From Bacteroidales bacterium UBA4353 (GTDB lineage Bacteria; Bacteroidota; Bacteroidia; Bacteroidales; Paludibacteraceae), in assembly GCA_002394025.1 (NCBI GenBank), contig DGSV01000086.1, positions 1 to 29,108 on the forward strand: a stretch of 29,108 nt of DNA. Reading direction: 5' to 3'. Below are positions 1 to 6,908 of the stretch, piece after piece. Each line of letters opens with the position of its first letter. Position 1 is the stretch's first letter. The notes beneath the pieces were generated by a model. It saw only the letters and a list, made by a program, of their open reading frames with translations, did not search any database and was not told where the DNA came from. Position numbers and translations under genes: made by a program.

Positions 1-165
1 ACGAGCATAGGAGATTATGCTTTCGATGGCTGCGAGGGCCTGACAAGCATCACCATCCCAGACAGCGTGACAAGCATAGAAGATTATGCTTTCTATGGCT
101 GCACAGGTTTGACGAGTATCATTATCCCAGACAGCGTTACAAGCATAGGCAACGCTATTTTCTCT
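1..165 (+). repeat. 69-base in-frame tandem repeats of the LRR gene
   Basis: Units start near 1, 70 and 139 and share the words ACAAGCATAG, TTCTATGGCTGC and ATCCCAGACAGCGT. The period equals 23 codons, matching the LRR_5 unit, so this is coding repetition and not a separate element. The third unit diverges after its first third. Confidence 0.8.
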
Positions 166-276
166 GGCTGCTCTGGTCTCAAAGAAATCTGCGTCTCTAA
201 AGGACAAAAGGCGAGATTTATTAAGATGGGATTAGAAAACTGTGCTGACATTATTGTCGAACGGGATAGCAAATAA
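1..276 (+). CDS. BspA-like leucine-rich repeat protein, C-terminal end (5' partial)
   Basis: The frame is open from base 1 to the TAA at 274-276, so this is the 3' end of a gene that starts before the window; an internal ATG at 67 is not a real start. The translation holds three 23-residue units of the type TSIGDYAFDGCEGLTSITIPDSV, broken here as TSI-x-x-x-AF-x-GC-x-GLTSI and IPDSV. This is the LRR_5/BspA pattern common in surface and secreted proteins of gut and oral Bacteroidales. The repeats end near residue 60 and a short charged tail (ending in VERDSK) follows. No sorting domain is visible at the C-terminus. The units are also nearly identical as DNA (69-base period), so copy number may vary between strains. 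The repeat family is clear; a role in adhesion is only the usual proposal for the family. Confidence 0.85.
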   Translation, partial: TSIGDYAFDGCEGLTSITIPDSVTSIEDYAFYGCTGLTSIIIPDSVTSIGNAIFSGCSGLKEICVSKGQKARFIKMGLENCADIIVERDSK

Positions 277-280
277 AGGA

Positions 281-341
281 GTTAGGAGTTCTTTTGCGCT
301 CCGCTTAAAAGCGTCTGCTACGCAACCGAGCGAAGACAATA
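281..341. repeat. Dispersed non-coding repeat, copy A
   Basis: The order of shared words is GTT(A)GGAGTTCTTT, then a GCTCC-like word, AAAGCGTC, GC, and CCGAGCGA followed by AAGA. The same words in the same order occur at 2094-2160. Identity is partial, with small indels, so this is a degenerate pair. Such blocks are frequent between accessory genes of Bacteroidales; function unknown. Confidence 0.45.
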
Positions 342-519
342 CTTTCAGAAGATGGAAGTAAGCCAGTCGCCGCTCGGCTTCGAAGCATACGCATTGGAGT
401 GATAACGACAACGAACTTAGAACGCTGAGCTCCTCGTCCGCATCGACGAAAGCAATCCTAAATATTCTAATGACCGATTTGGGTTATGCACCAGAAGAGT
501 GCTTTATTATGATACTAAA

Positions 520-540
520 CTAAAGATTTTAGCCTTTTTT
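520..540 (+). terminator. Weak possible intrinsic terminator
   Basis: CTAAA (520-524) and TTTAG (528-532) can pair around a 3-base loop and are followed by CC and six T (535-540). The stem is short and AT-rich, and it lies about 245 bases after the LRR gene, so terminator function is uncertain. Confidence 0.25.
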
Positions 541-586
541 CTGTATTTAGTGCGTCAGGCTGCCGTAATTCGGCAGTTTAGTAAAC

Positions 587-594
587 TATTTTTG
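587..594 (+). promoter_or_regulatory. Candidate -7 promoter box (TATTTTTG)
   Basis: TATTTTTG fits the Bacteroidota -7 consensus TAnnTTTG and lies 35 bases before the ATG at 630. No clear TTTG -33 element sits about 20 bases upstream. The small inverted repeat AGTTTA-G-TAAACT (575-587) abuts it and could be an operator. Confidence 0.4.
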
Positions 595-629
595 CAGCGC
601 AATTTATAACATCAAATACTACAACTATT

Positions 630-995
630 ATGAGATTATTATTACAACCAACAATTGCAAGTCTGCGAAATGATTATGATTTGAATGACTTCGCGGATGA
701 AGAACAATTTAATGATGAGCTTCTTGTACGCCAAGGTTTTGAAACTGAGGAAATGGATGTAGAAGAAGGGGAAGAATTTGAAATCCCGATAGGTATGCGC
801 GCCAGCGTGATTGAGAACGAAGAAGACCCTACCGGAGAATTTGAATTTGACGAAGAGAAGGAAGAAGCATACAAATTGTATGCGGAAGTAGAAGACGGCG
901 TTTGGGACGAGGAACCCATCCGGGAAAATCTTCAAGCAGGTCGCTATAAACTCGAAGGACATTTGATTAAGGTAATCGAGTTATACGAAGAATAA
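630..995 (+). CDS. Small acidic protein of unknown function
   Basis: A 121-residue protein that I do not recognise. About a third of its residues are Asp or Glu, concentrated at roughly residues 38-95 in runs such as VEEGEEFEIP and EFEFDEEKEEAY. No signal peptide, membrane segment or cysteine is visible, so a cytoplasmic protein is expected. The ATG at 630 follows a candidate -7 box at a sensible distance. The gene stands alone, about 100 bases before the next small gene, in an accessory stretch with repeat remnants. Strong acidity is seen in some inhibitors and immunity proteins that mimic nucleic acid, but nothing here shows that role. Confidence 0.6.
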   Translation: MRLLLQPTIASLRNDYDLNDFADEEQFNDELLVRQGFETEEMDVEEGEEFEIPIGMRASVIENEEDPTGEFEFDEEKEEAYKLYAEVEDGVWDEEPIRENLQAGRYKLEGHLIKVIELYEE

Positions 996-1099
996 AGATT
1001 TTTTATTCACTCTGCTGCAATTCGGCACATATACTAGAAGGGGTTATTCTCTTACAAGTATATGTTTCCATTGTTTAATAAATCAAACTTTAATTAATC

Positions 1100-1522
1100 A
1101 TGGCTATTAAGAAAGTAAAAGTTGTGTTTTCCGAATACGGATTACACATGCCTGGTATGGCAAGAAAGAAACTATATTGGGTGTATGCAGATGTACAAGT
1201 GACAAGTCAAAAATCCCACTTAAAAGTGGACGTGGTTGAAGGTCTTGTTGATAAGAAAGTTGCTGTACCAACATACGCATGTGACCATTTCTTTGTTCTT
1301 CTCTATGGCGATAACTACCTATTCTACAACGAAACTGGCGAAAAGACTGCCGAGAAGAATAAAGAAGAAATAGGAACGGTGATTTCAGTCTGGAATGATA
1401 ACTTCGTTACTGTTGTCGGTCTAAATATGCGGCAATTTGACAGTAAAGGGAACTTAACCGGAGAGAGACCATTGACAGAAGAAGAAACAGTTCAATTAAA
1501 GAAAGATGGTTTGATAAAATAA
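1100..1522 (+). CDS. Hypothetical protein, 140 residues
   Basis: I do not recognise a family. The protein is soluble-looking with a basic N-terminus (MAIKKVKVVF), mixed beta-type segments through residues 40-115 and a charged, probably helical C-terminus ending in EEETVQLKKDGLIK. It has a single cysteine and no export signal or membrane segment. The ATG at 1100 comes after an AT-rich leader (ATCAAACTTTAATTAATC). The phospholipase D-like gene begins 20 bases after its stop on the same strand, so the two are probably cotranscribed. Codon use looks like that of a real gene and no antisense competitor exists. Confidence 0.6.
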   Translation: MAIKKVKVVFSEYGLHMPGMARKKLYWVYADVQVTSQKSHLKVDVVEGLVDKKVAVPTYACDHFFVLLYGDNYLFYNETGEKTAEKNKEEIGTVISVWNDNFVTVVGLNMRQFDSKGNLTGERPLTEEETVQLKKDGLIK

Positions 1523-1542
1523 GGATAAGTATTGAAATTTCT

Positions 1543-2055
1543 ATGATTCAATATATTGCCGATACAGATCATTATAGCGAAGTCATTTCGCGGATTCCGA
1601 AGGTTAAGCGGCTACTATGGATTGCCACGGCTGATTTGAAGGACTTGTACGTCAAGCATCACGGCGAAGCCGTGCCTTTCCTTAAGGTTCTTAGTGATGT
1701 GGTAAAGCGCGGCGTTGAGGTGCGGTTGTTGCATGCTAAAGAACCCGGGCAACCGTTTCGTGAGGACTTCGACAAATACCCTGCGCTATGGACCAAGATG
1801 GAAAGACGGTTATGCCCGAGGGTACACTGCAAACTCATAGCCATCGACAGCGAAACGGTCTATATCGGCTCTGCCAACATGACGGGTGCCGGCATGGGGA
1901 TGAAGTCAGAGAACCGCCGCAACTTTGAGGCTGGCATCATGACCGATGAACCTGGCTTTGTTGATTCCGTAATGTCGCACTTCGACAGCATTTGGGAGGG
2001 CACTCGCTGCACTAAATGCGGCAGTAAGGACTTCTGCGGCGATAGAATAAAATAA
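1543..2055 (+). CDS. Phospholipase D-like domain protein (single HKD motif)
   Basis: A 170-residue protein with one HxKx4D motif (H95, K97, D102 in VHCKLIAID), followed by the GSANMTG segment (109-115) and NFEAGIM (128-133), as in PLD-superfamily nucleases and phosphodiesterases. Enzymes with one HKD normally dimerise to build the active site. The length fits the small Nuc-like members. No signal peptide is seen, unlike periplasmic Nuc. The C-terminus carries a cysteine cluster (CTKCGSKDFC, 156-165) that may bind a metal. The gene starts 20 bases after the 140-residue hypothetical gene, suggesting a two-gene unit. The substrate cannot be deduced; DNA cleavage or phosphodiester transfer are both possible. 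Confidence 0.75.
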   Translation: MIQYIADTDHYSEVISRIPKVKRLLWIATADLKDLYVKHHGEAVPFLKVLSDVVKRGVEVRLLHAKEPGQPFREDFDKYPALWTKMERRLCPRVHCKLIAIDSETVYIGSANMTGAGMGMKSENRRNFEAGIMTDEPGFVDSVMSHFDSIWEGTRCTKCGSKDFCGDRIK

Positions 2056-2080
2056 TATATGCTTTTTTTTTGACCGTTGA

Positions 2081-2160
2081 GTTAAAAGTTATAAGTTAAA
2101 AGTTCTTTGTCGCAATGCTCCAAAGCGTCAGCCAAGGCAGCCGAGCGATAAGAAATATTA
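2081..2160. repeat. Dispersed non-coding repeat, copy B
   Basis: It begins with a doubled GTTAAAAGTT word (2081-2090 and 2095-2104) and then follows the word order of copy A at 281-341: GTTCTTT, GCTCC, AAAGCGTC, GCAGCCGAGCGA, AAGA. The match is partial. It is probably a remnant of a shared intergenic element. Confidence 0.45.
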
Positions 2161-2200
2161 CCTTTTTGCTCATTGCTCTTTGTTCTATAGACTTTTCTTA

Positions 2201-2305
2201 ATGAACACGAATTTACCGAATCACGCGAATATTATGCTCTAAGGACTTTGGGGACTCAAGGGACATTATTACGAACACGAATTATACGAATTTCACGAAT
2301 TTATG
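2201..2305. repeat. Two degenerate ~35-base direct repeats
   Basis: The word at 2201-2236 (starts ATGAACACGAATTTACCGAA) and the word at 2271-2305 (starts ACGAACACGAATTATACGAA) share GAACACGAATT, ACGAAT and TTATG in order. Each contains several CGAAT units about ten bases apart. They are separated by a 34-base spacer containing GGACTTTGGGGACTCAAGGGAC. Function unknown. Confidence 0.45.
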
Positions 2306-2389
2306 TTTTGGCGTTTTGGTCGGGTTCAATCACCGTAGTGTGATTTTATAGGGATTTACATTAACTTTTAATCAAATAATTATTTAATT

Positions 2390-3532
2390 ATGAACGTAAA
2401 AGACATTAAAAATCTTCAAAGAGTTTTGCCATTTCGTGACGAGTTTACAACTTTCACTGTCAAGGCCGACGGCGACGAGTACGCCAAAACCGGCATCATC
2501 AATCGTCAGGGCGAAGTAATCCTTCCAGCAGACCATTTCTCATGTGCGACAAAAGTAAATAGTAGCTATTTTTACCAACTCTTCGGACACGACAGCGAAC
2601 GCATATATTTATATAATGCGCAAAAACGTGAATTTATGCCACAGAATTTGATATTCCCTCTTTCGTCGGAAGTGTTTATGTGCAAGTCAGATGACGAACA
2701 GCATTTCGGGCTTGCTCACAAGAATGGCGACATCATCCTGCAGCCTGTCTTTGACGGCATCATCGTATGGCTCGACTGGTTCGTTGCCAAGGAGAACGGA
2801 AAATGGTCGGTTATCACAATCAATGGCGAAAAAGTCTTAGATATGGAGTTTGACGATGTTAACCTGCAAAATCCCAAGGCTTCAGAACTTTGCGTGGCTA
2901 TTGACGGGAAGTGGTTTTTCATCAGCGCTCAAGGCGAACGGCTCACTCACGGAAACTATGAGTACCTCATGCCGTATAACGCCGCAGGTTATGCAATAAT
3001 GAAGCAAAACGGCCACATTGGTATCATTGACCGAAAGGAAAACGTCATACTTATAACCCATTATTCGGAGACGGATTCCAAAATGCTTTGGCGGCGAACG
3101 GCATTCTGCGGCGACGAGCAATTTGTTGTGGTTGACAACGAGAAATGTGGTATCATCGACATTCACGGTTCGGATTTGCTCCCTGTAGAATACGAGTTAA
3201 TCAAAAATCAATATGATGTCACCCACTCGCCGCGATGTGTAGTTGTCATAGACAGCGAAAAACGCGCCGGAGCAGTGGATTTAAGCGGAAAGTTTGTCGT
3301 TCCTTGCCAATACAAGGGTTTATGGTATTATGAAATGTTTGATGTATTCACGGCAACGGACGAAAACGGCAAAGAAGGATTGCTTGACGGTCATGGTAAG
3401 GTATTGCTGCCGTTTGAGTATGACCACATTAGCATTGCTCGGAAAGACTGTGGCCTTGATGAGATTTCCGTGACGAAAAACGGCGAATGCTATTTCATCA
3501 ACATCGCAGGTGAACGCGTGCAAGTCGTATGA
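2390..3532 (+). CDS. WG-repeat protein
   Basis: A 380-residue protein built from roughly 40-50 residue units with the WG-repeat signature, in which a short beta strand such as GEVILPADHF, GDIILQPVFDGI or GKVLLPFEYDHI follows a KNG or ENGK turn. Good examples lie near residues 39-50, 110-125, 138-160 and 335-355. The spaced pattern fits the WG_containing_repeat family (KWG), which makes beta-propeller or solenoid folds and is frequent in Bacteroidota. There is no signal peptide, so this copy is probably cytoplasmic. The start ATG follows an AT-rich leader. The gene is monocistronic; a strong hairpin begins 20 bases after the stop. The molecular role of the family is poorly known. Confidence 0.75.
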   Translation: MNVKDIKNLQRVLPFRDEFTTFTVKADGDEYAKTGIINRQGEVILPADHFSCATKVNSSYFYQLFGHDSERIYLYNAQKREFMPQNLIFPLSSEVFMCKSDDEQHFGLAHKNGDIILQPVFDGIIVWLDWFVAKENGKWSVITINGEKVLDMEFDDVNLQNPKASELCVAIDGKWFFISAQGERLTHGNYEYLMPYNAAGYAIMKQNGHIGIIDRKENVILITHYSETDSKMLWRRTAFCGDEQFVVVDNEKCGIIDIHGSDLLPVEYELIKNQYDVTHSPRCVVVIDSEKRAGAVDLSGKFVVPCQYKGLWYYEMFDVFTATDENGKEGLLDGHGKVLLPFEYDHISIARKDCGLDEISVTKNGECYFINIAGERVQVV

Positions 3533-3551
3533 GTCGATATGAATTCACTTT

Positions 3552-3597
3552 TGAGTTTAACCCAAATCGGTCTAATGACCGATTTGGGTTAAACTCA
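3552..3597. repeat. 20-bp perfect inverted repeat with 6-base loop
   Basis: Arms 3552-3571 (TGAGTTTAACCCAAATCGGT) and 3578-3597 are exact reverse complements around the loop CTAATG. It lies 20 bases after the WG-repeat gene and ends at the edge of the Rhs remnant. No T run follows on either side, so it is not a classic terminator. The loop plus part of the right arm (3572-3591) recurs exactly at 467-486. Confidence 0.8.
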
Positions 3598-3980
3598 CCC
3601 TGCGGGACGGCTGCTCGTCGCGGGAGCATGCCGGTACGGATACGACAACAGCCATAGACCTATGTGCGTGATTGACACCACGACATATCTCTGCTCCAAC
3701 ATCTTCTGGACCGCGCCGACATTCTATAGCTATATCAACATGCTGCCGGACAATATCACACTCTACCCTAACCAATACTCGACTTGCACCGTACTTTGAA
3801 GCCCGTCAGTACGACCATTGGATGCAGATGTTCACGTCCGTCGACCCCCTATCCGACCAAACACCAGACATCAGCCCATACGCCTACTGCAACTGGAACC
3901 CGCTCAAATACATCGGCCCCGACGGAAGAACTGAATTAAAAGATTATCAAAATAGTAGTAGGATTTTCAATGTGTTTTGA
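3598..3980 (+). pseudogene. Decayed Rhs-family gene tip (RHS repeat-associated core)
   Basis: In the frame from about 3783 the translation reads FEARQYDHWMQMF, TSVDPLSDQ, ISPYAYCNWNPLKYIGPDGR, which is the RHS repeat-associated core found just before the variable C-terminal toxin region of Rhs/YD-repeat proteins. The preceding bases (3598-3790) are open in another frame (YGYDNSHRPMCVIDTT) that stops at a TGA within ACTTTGAAGCC, which suggests a frameshift if both belong to one gene; that upstream assignment is weak. After the core only about 16 residues (ending in NSSRIFNVF) remain, so no toxin domain is present. There is no start codon in register and no body of YD repeats. It is best seen as a leftover from a larger Rhs locus. 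Confidence 0.65.
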
Positions 3981-4033
3981 TTAAATCAGCACTTAGATGT
4001 AAATAAGTATAAAGATATATCAGATTTTTTTTG

Positions 4034-4041
4034 TAAATTTG
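4034..4041 (+). promoter_or_regulatory. Candidate -7 promoter box (TAAATTTG)
   Basis: TAAATTTG matches TAnnTTTG exactly and lies 29 bases before the lipoprotein ATG at 4071. No TTTG is seen at the usual -33 distance, so it rests on the -7 box alone. Confidence 0.5.
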
Positions 4042-4070
4042 CACTAATTAATTACTTATATATTACAACT

Positions 4071-4589
4071 ATGAAATTTAACGTCCTACTCCATGCATTT
4101 GTGGCATTATTTATCGGTTTTATTGTTGTGTCATGTGATAAGTCGTCAAAAGACGAACCAAATAACGGGCAGAACAATAATGAGTCTAAAACAGACCTGT
4201 CCATCAGGACATATTTGGGTGCCATAAAACTCAACGATGTGATTATGCAAATCGATAATGAAGATAAGAAAGACACAAAACTTGAGTATATTCTTGACGC
4301 TACGGAAGCCGGTGTTGACACCATCAAGATATATAACATAAAATTCTCGCCTAAACAGCCCTTCCCACTTGAAATTGTTCGATTAAATGTGAAGTCTGAC
4401 AAAGATGGCAATATCAGTCAAGTTCAAGAAGAACAAGCAGCAGAATATTTCATGAGTATAAAAAATGATTGGGTGATATACGATCAGCATAAATTCACTC
4501 AAACATCAGGTAAAATATCCGACAAATCACTTTCATTAGACACCTATTGCGGTTCTGTCCACATCACTTATGAAGGTGCGGCGAAATAA
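4071..4589 (+). CDS. Putative lipoprotein, 172 residues
   Basis: The N-terminus (MKFNVLLHAFVALFIGFIVVSC) is a lipoprotein signal with the lipobox VVSC, so the mature protein would begin at Cys22, followed by a polar linker rich in Asp, Asn and Glu (DKSSKDEPNNGQNNNES). The remaining ~130 residues alternate short beta-type segments and could form a small beta-barrel such as the calycin-like lipoproteins of Bacteroidota, but I cannot confirm the family. The acidic/polar residues right after Cys fit the surface lipoprotein export signal described in Bacteroidota. A -7 box precedes it. The next gene starts 23 bases later on the same strand. Confidence 0.7.
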   Translation: MKFNVLLHAFVALFIGFIVVSCDKSSKDEPNNGQNNNESKTDLSIRTYLGAIKLNDVIMQIDNEDKKDTKLEYILDATEAGVDTIKIYNIKFSPKQPFPLEIVRLNVKSDKDGNISQVQEEQAAEYFMSIKNDWVIYDQHKFTQTSGKISDKSLSLDTYCGSVHITYEGAAK

Positions 4590-4612
4590 AGTAAAATCAT
4601 TATCTACAAATT

Positions 4613-4927
4613 ATGCATCAACACGTTAATGTAGCAATACAGGTTCTGCCTTCATGTTCTCATAAGGATAGTTATGAAATAGTGGATGCGGCAATTGAAG
4701 TCATAAGTAAATCAGGCTTAAAATTTCGTGTATGTCCGTTCGAAACCGTAATTGAAGGAGAATATAATGAAGTGATGGAAGTTGTGAAAGCCGCTATTGA
4801 GGCATGTTACCGCTCCGGAGCAGAAAAAGTGCTCACTAATCTCAAGATACAGACCTCAGCTGACCAAGCCGTCACTATTGAAGACAAAGTCGGCAAATAT
4901 GATGCTATAGGCATGACGGGTCTATGA
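4613..4927 (+). CDS. Thiamine-binding/MTH1187-YkoF-type protein (DUF77)
   Basis: A 104-residue protein resembling the MTH1187/YkoF-like small alpha-beta proteins: N-terminal strand (VNVAIQVLP), helix (YEIVDAAIEVISKSG), strand with CPFETVIEGEY, then helix (EVMEVVKAAIEACYRSGAEKVLTNLKIQTS). The segment PFETVIEGEYNEV is the hallmark region of the family. Members form ferredoxin-like oligomers that bind thiamine or related ligands, in the cytoplasm. Its stop overlaps the ATG of the EpsG-like gene by four bases (ATGA, 4924-4927), so it is translationally coupled to polysaccharide genes, an odd partner. The family assignment is fairly secure; the ligand is not known. Confidence 0.75.
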   Translation: MHQHVNVAIQVLPSCSHKDSYEIVDAAIEVISKSGLKFRVCPFETVIEGEYNEVMEVVKAAIEACYRSGAEKVLTNLKIQTSADQAVTIEDKVGKYDAIGMTGL

Positions 4928-6135
4928 TTGCTTTTGTTTCAGTGTTAGAAATCGGGCTACTTGTTTTTTGCGTTTGCGAACTGTTAGCCTCCACGGCATA
5001 TCCGAAGATGCAAAGGCAGATTTTTTATCTGGCTTTTGCGTTTTCGTTTGTGTGGTCCACACTGAAATTCGCCTATGGACCAGATATAATAACCTATATC
5101 CCACTCTATCGAACTATAGAAAGTCCCTTAGGCATATTGTCGCAATGGGGACAGACTACATTTGAAAGTGGTTTTTCGTTATTTACATCACTCTGCAAAT
5201 TTTCCGGATTATCATTTTGGGCTTATACGGCAGTTATATCAACTCTGTATTTCGTTGCCATATTTCTCTTATTGCGTAAAGTTAGTTTCTATCCTACGAT
5301 AGCTCTCACTATCTTGTTGAGCCTTGATAGCAACTTATATCTCAAAGAGTTCAGACAGTGTCTCGCGGTTACTTTTTTTATTTTTGCAATACTATTGTTT
5401 TCTAACCGCAAGTATTTTTGGTCATTACTTTGTTTTGTAGTTTGCTCCACAATGCACCATTCCGCGATTTACATAATCTTCGTCACTGCATTGCTTTATG
5501 GCTTGAGCAATATCCGTACTGACGGACGTTCCTATGCAGTGTTAGCATTGATGTTGATAATTCTTGCAGCTATACCATGGGGCATACTTACTTCGAGTAT
5601 AAAGGTCAACCTTATGACAATTTCAGACAGAACAATACAATCATTGTTTGAACATCTGACGGTTACATCTAATGGATTTCAAAAAATTGTCATTATCTAT
5701 CTGGCACTGATATGTGCTTTGGCATATTATCTGCAACCTGAACGTGGTAGTCGTACGCTTCATTGGATGATGTGGACCGTTGTTTTTGTCATTGTTTTGT
5801 TGAGTGACTACTGGTTTTTACTCAATAGGATACGGTCTTATTTCTTGCCTTTCTTGGTAGTATATACTTCCAGTGTTTTAGATTATAAGAGAGTGCAGCA
5901 TCCAACAATATCTATGAGTCCGATTCCTCGTCAAGTTTTTGGACTATTATTATTGGTGTTTGTTGCTTTCGACGCCTTATATTCGGTTCCCCAAAGTCTC
6001 AAACGACAAAAGTATCCCACTGACGATATTAGTCTGATAGTTGGCGTGAATAAGCAAAATGAGGAATTACTCACAGAGAAGAAAATGCGACGTGCCATAA
6101 AGTATTGGGAGAATGATTTCAAAGCCGCTAACTGA
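4924..6135 (+). CDS. EpsG-family membrane protein (polysaccharide polymerase-like)
   Basis: A 403-residue integral membrane protein with about ten hydrophobic segments through residues 1-365. The loop YGPDIITYIPLY (51-62) after the second membrane segment and the LKEFRQCLAV segment (about 138-147) are typical of the EpsG/Wzy-like family, which is thought to polymerise exopolysaccharide or O-antigen repeat units at the inner membrane. The C-terminal ~40 residues are cytoplasmic and charged. It overlaps the gene before by four bases and the glycosyltransferase after by one base (6135), making one transcript with three GT2 enzymes. That context supports a surface glycan role. Polymerase activity is inferred from family only. 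Confidence 0.8.
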   Translation: MIAFVSVLEIGLLVFCVCELLASTAYPKMQRQIFYLAFAFSFVWSTLKFAYGPDIITYIPLYRTIESPLGILSQWGQTTFESGFSLFTSLCKFSGLSFWAYTAVISTLYFVAIFLLLRKVSFYPTIALTILLSLDSNLYLKEFRQCLAVTFFIFAILLFSNRKYFWSLLCFVVCSTMHHSAIYIIFVTALLYGLSNIRTDGRSYAVLALMLIILAAIPWGILTSSIKVNLMTISDRTIQSLFEHLTVTSNGFQKIVIIYLALICALAYYLQPERGSRTLHWMMWTVVFVIVLLSDYWFLLNRIRSYFLPFLVVYTSSVLDYKRVQHPTISMSPIPRQVFGLLLLVFVAFDALYSVPQSLKRQKYPTDDISLIVGVNKQNEELLTEKKMRRAIKYWENDFKAAN

Positions 6136-6908
6136 TGGAAGATATACTTTTTTGCATAGTAATATATGGCACACGCCTTGAGCAGTGTAATTCATATAGG
6201 ACATTGCGCACTCACTTGCCAGCAGCATTGTTTTCAGAGTGCGTTTATGTTCATGACAATACCGAGGATAATATCTATCTTGCTAAGGCTTACAACCAAG
6301 CACTGCAAATTGCCAAGCAGCGTGGTAAGTCTTGGCTTTTACTACTTGATGATGACACTGAAGTAACGCCTCAATATTTACAAACCGCATCTCAATTTGC
6401 TCTGCAAAGTGCAATACCTGTAGCAGTTCCTTATTTAAGCGACCATGTCGGTCAACAGCTTTCTCCAAAATGGTACAACAAATATTCAGGACCTTTTAAG
6501 CGTCTGAGTATCAGTAAACGCTCCGACGATGACGTCATGATGGCATTCAATTCCGGAGCCATGTTCCACATCCCGACATTTGAATCACTGCTAAATAATT
6601 TTAATGAAGACTACCCTCTTGACTATCTTGATTTTGACACTTTCTATCGTTTGGCGCATCAAGGTATTACGCCAGCGATACTTGAGGCTACATTGAGACA
6701 TAATCTCTCAATATCCGATAGCAGGAACTACGTGTCAGTTCACAGATACCGTTGTTTGATGGATGCCGAACTGCGCTACACAAAACAATTAGGTACTATT
6801 CAAAGCATCATGTGGTATAAGCTGCGTTTAGTGGCGCGAATTCTCAAATGGATAGTAACAATGCATCCCTTCGTGAAAGAAACAGCAAAACACCTATTTT
6901 GTTCATGA
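6135..6908 (+). CDS. Family 2 glycosyltransferase
   Basis: A 257-residue GT-A fold enzyme. The N-terminal strand FCIVIYG, the segment VHDNTEDNIYLAKAYNQAL (about 39-57) and the metal-binding LDDDTEV (71-77) are typical of rhamnosyltransferase-like GT2 proteins; the sequence FNSGAMFHIP and the acceptor-side DYLDFDTFYRL follow. It should transfer a sugar from a nucleotide-sugar to a lipid-linked glycan at the cytoplasmic face. The start codon shares one base with the EpsG stop, and its stop overlaps the next start as ATGA (6905-6908). The donor and acceptor cannot be assigned. Confidence 0.8.
   Translation: MEDILFCIVIYGTRLEQCNSYRTLRTHLPAALFSECVYVHDNTEDNIYLAKAYNQALQIAKQRGKSWLLLLDDDTEVTPQYLQTASQFALQSAIPVAVPYLSDHVGQQLSPKWYNKYSGPFKRLSISKRSDDDVMMAFNSGAMFHIPTFESLLNNFNEDYPLDYLDFDTFYRLAHQGITPAILEATLRHNLSISDSRNYVSVHRYRCLMDAELRYTKQLGTIQSIMWYKLRLVARILKWIVTMHPFVKETAKHLFCS

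Larger units (their letters stand above)
277..629. other. Gene-free stretch with repeat remnants
   Basis: No convincing coding frame is present in these 353 bases. It holds a copy of a repeat also found near 2081-2160 (here 281-341), a 20-base word CTAATGACCGATTTGGGTTA (467-486) that recurs exactly at 3572-3591, a weak hairpin plus T run (520-540), a small GC hairpin (560-576) and a TAnnTTTG box (587-594). It looks like decayed accessory DNA between genes. Confidence 0.5.
2056..2389. other. Gene-free stretch with degenerate repeats
   Basis: These 334 bases show no credible coding frame. They contain a T8 run at 2063-2070, a second copy of the dispersed repeat (2081-2160) and two related ~35-base words at 2201-2236 and 2271-2305. 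The end (2340-2389) is AT-rich and precedes the WG-repeat gene, but I find no clear TAnnTTTG box there. Confidence 0.5.

Noticed and set aside
1..165. Regularly spaced repeats that could suggest a CRISPR array
   Set aside because: The period is 69 bases without unique spacers and the repeats translate as LRR_5 units.
3572..3775. Minus-strand open frame over the Rhs remnant
   Set aside because: No protein features; the plus strand carries a clear RHS core sequence.
6848..6904. Upstream ATG for the second glycosyltransferase
   Set aside because: It would overlap the preceding gene by 61 bases and add residues not typical of GT2; the ATGA overlap at 6905 is better.
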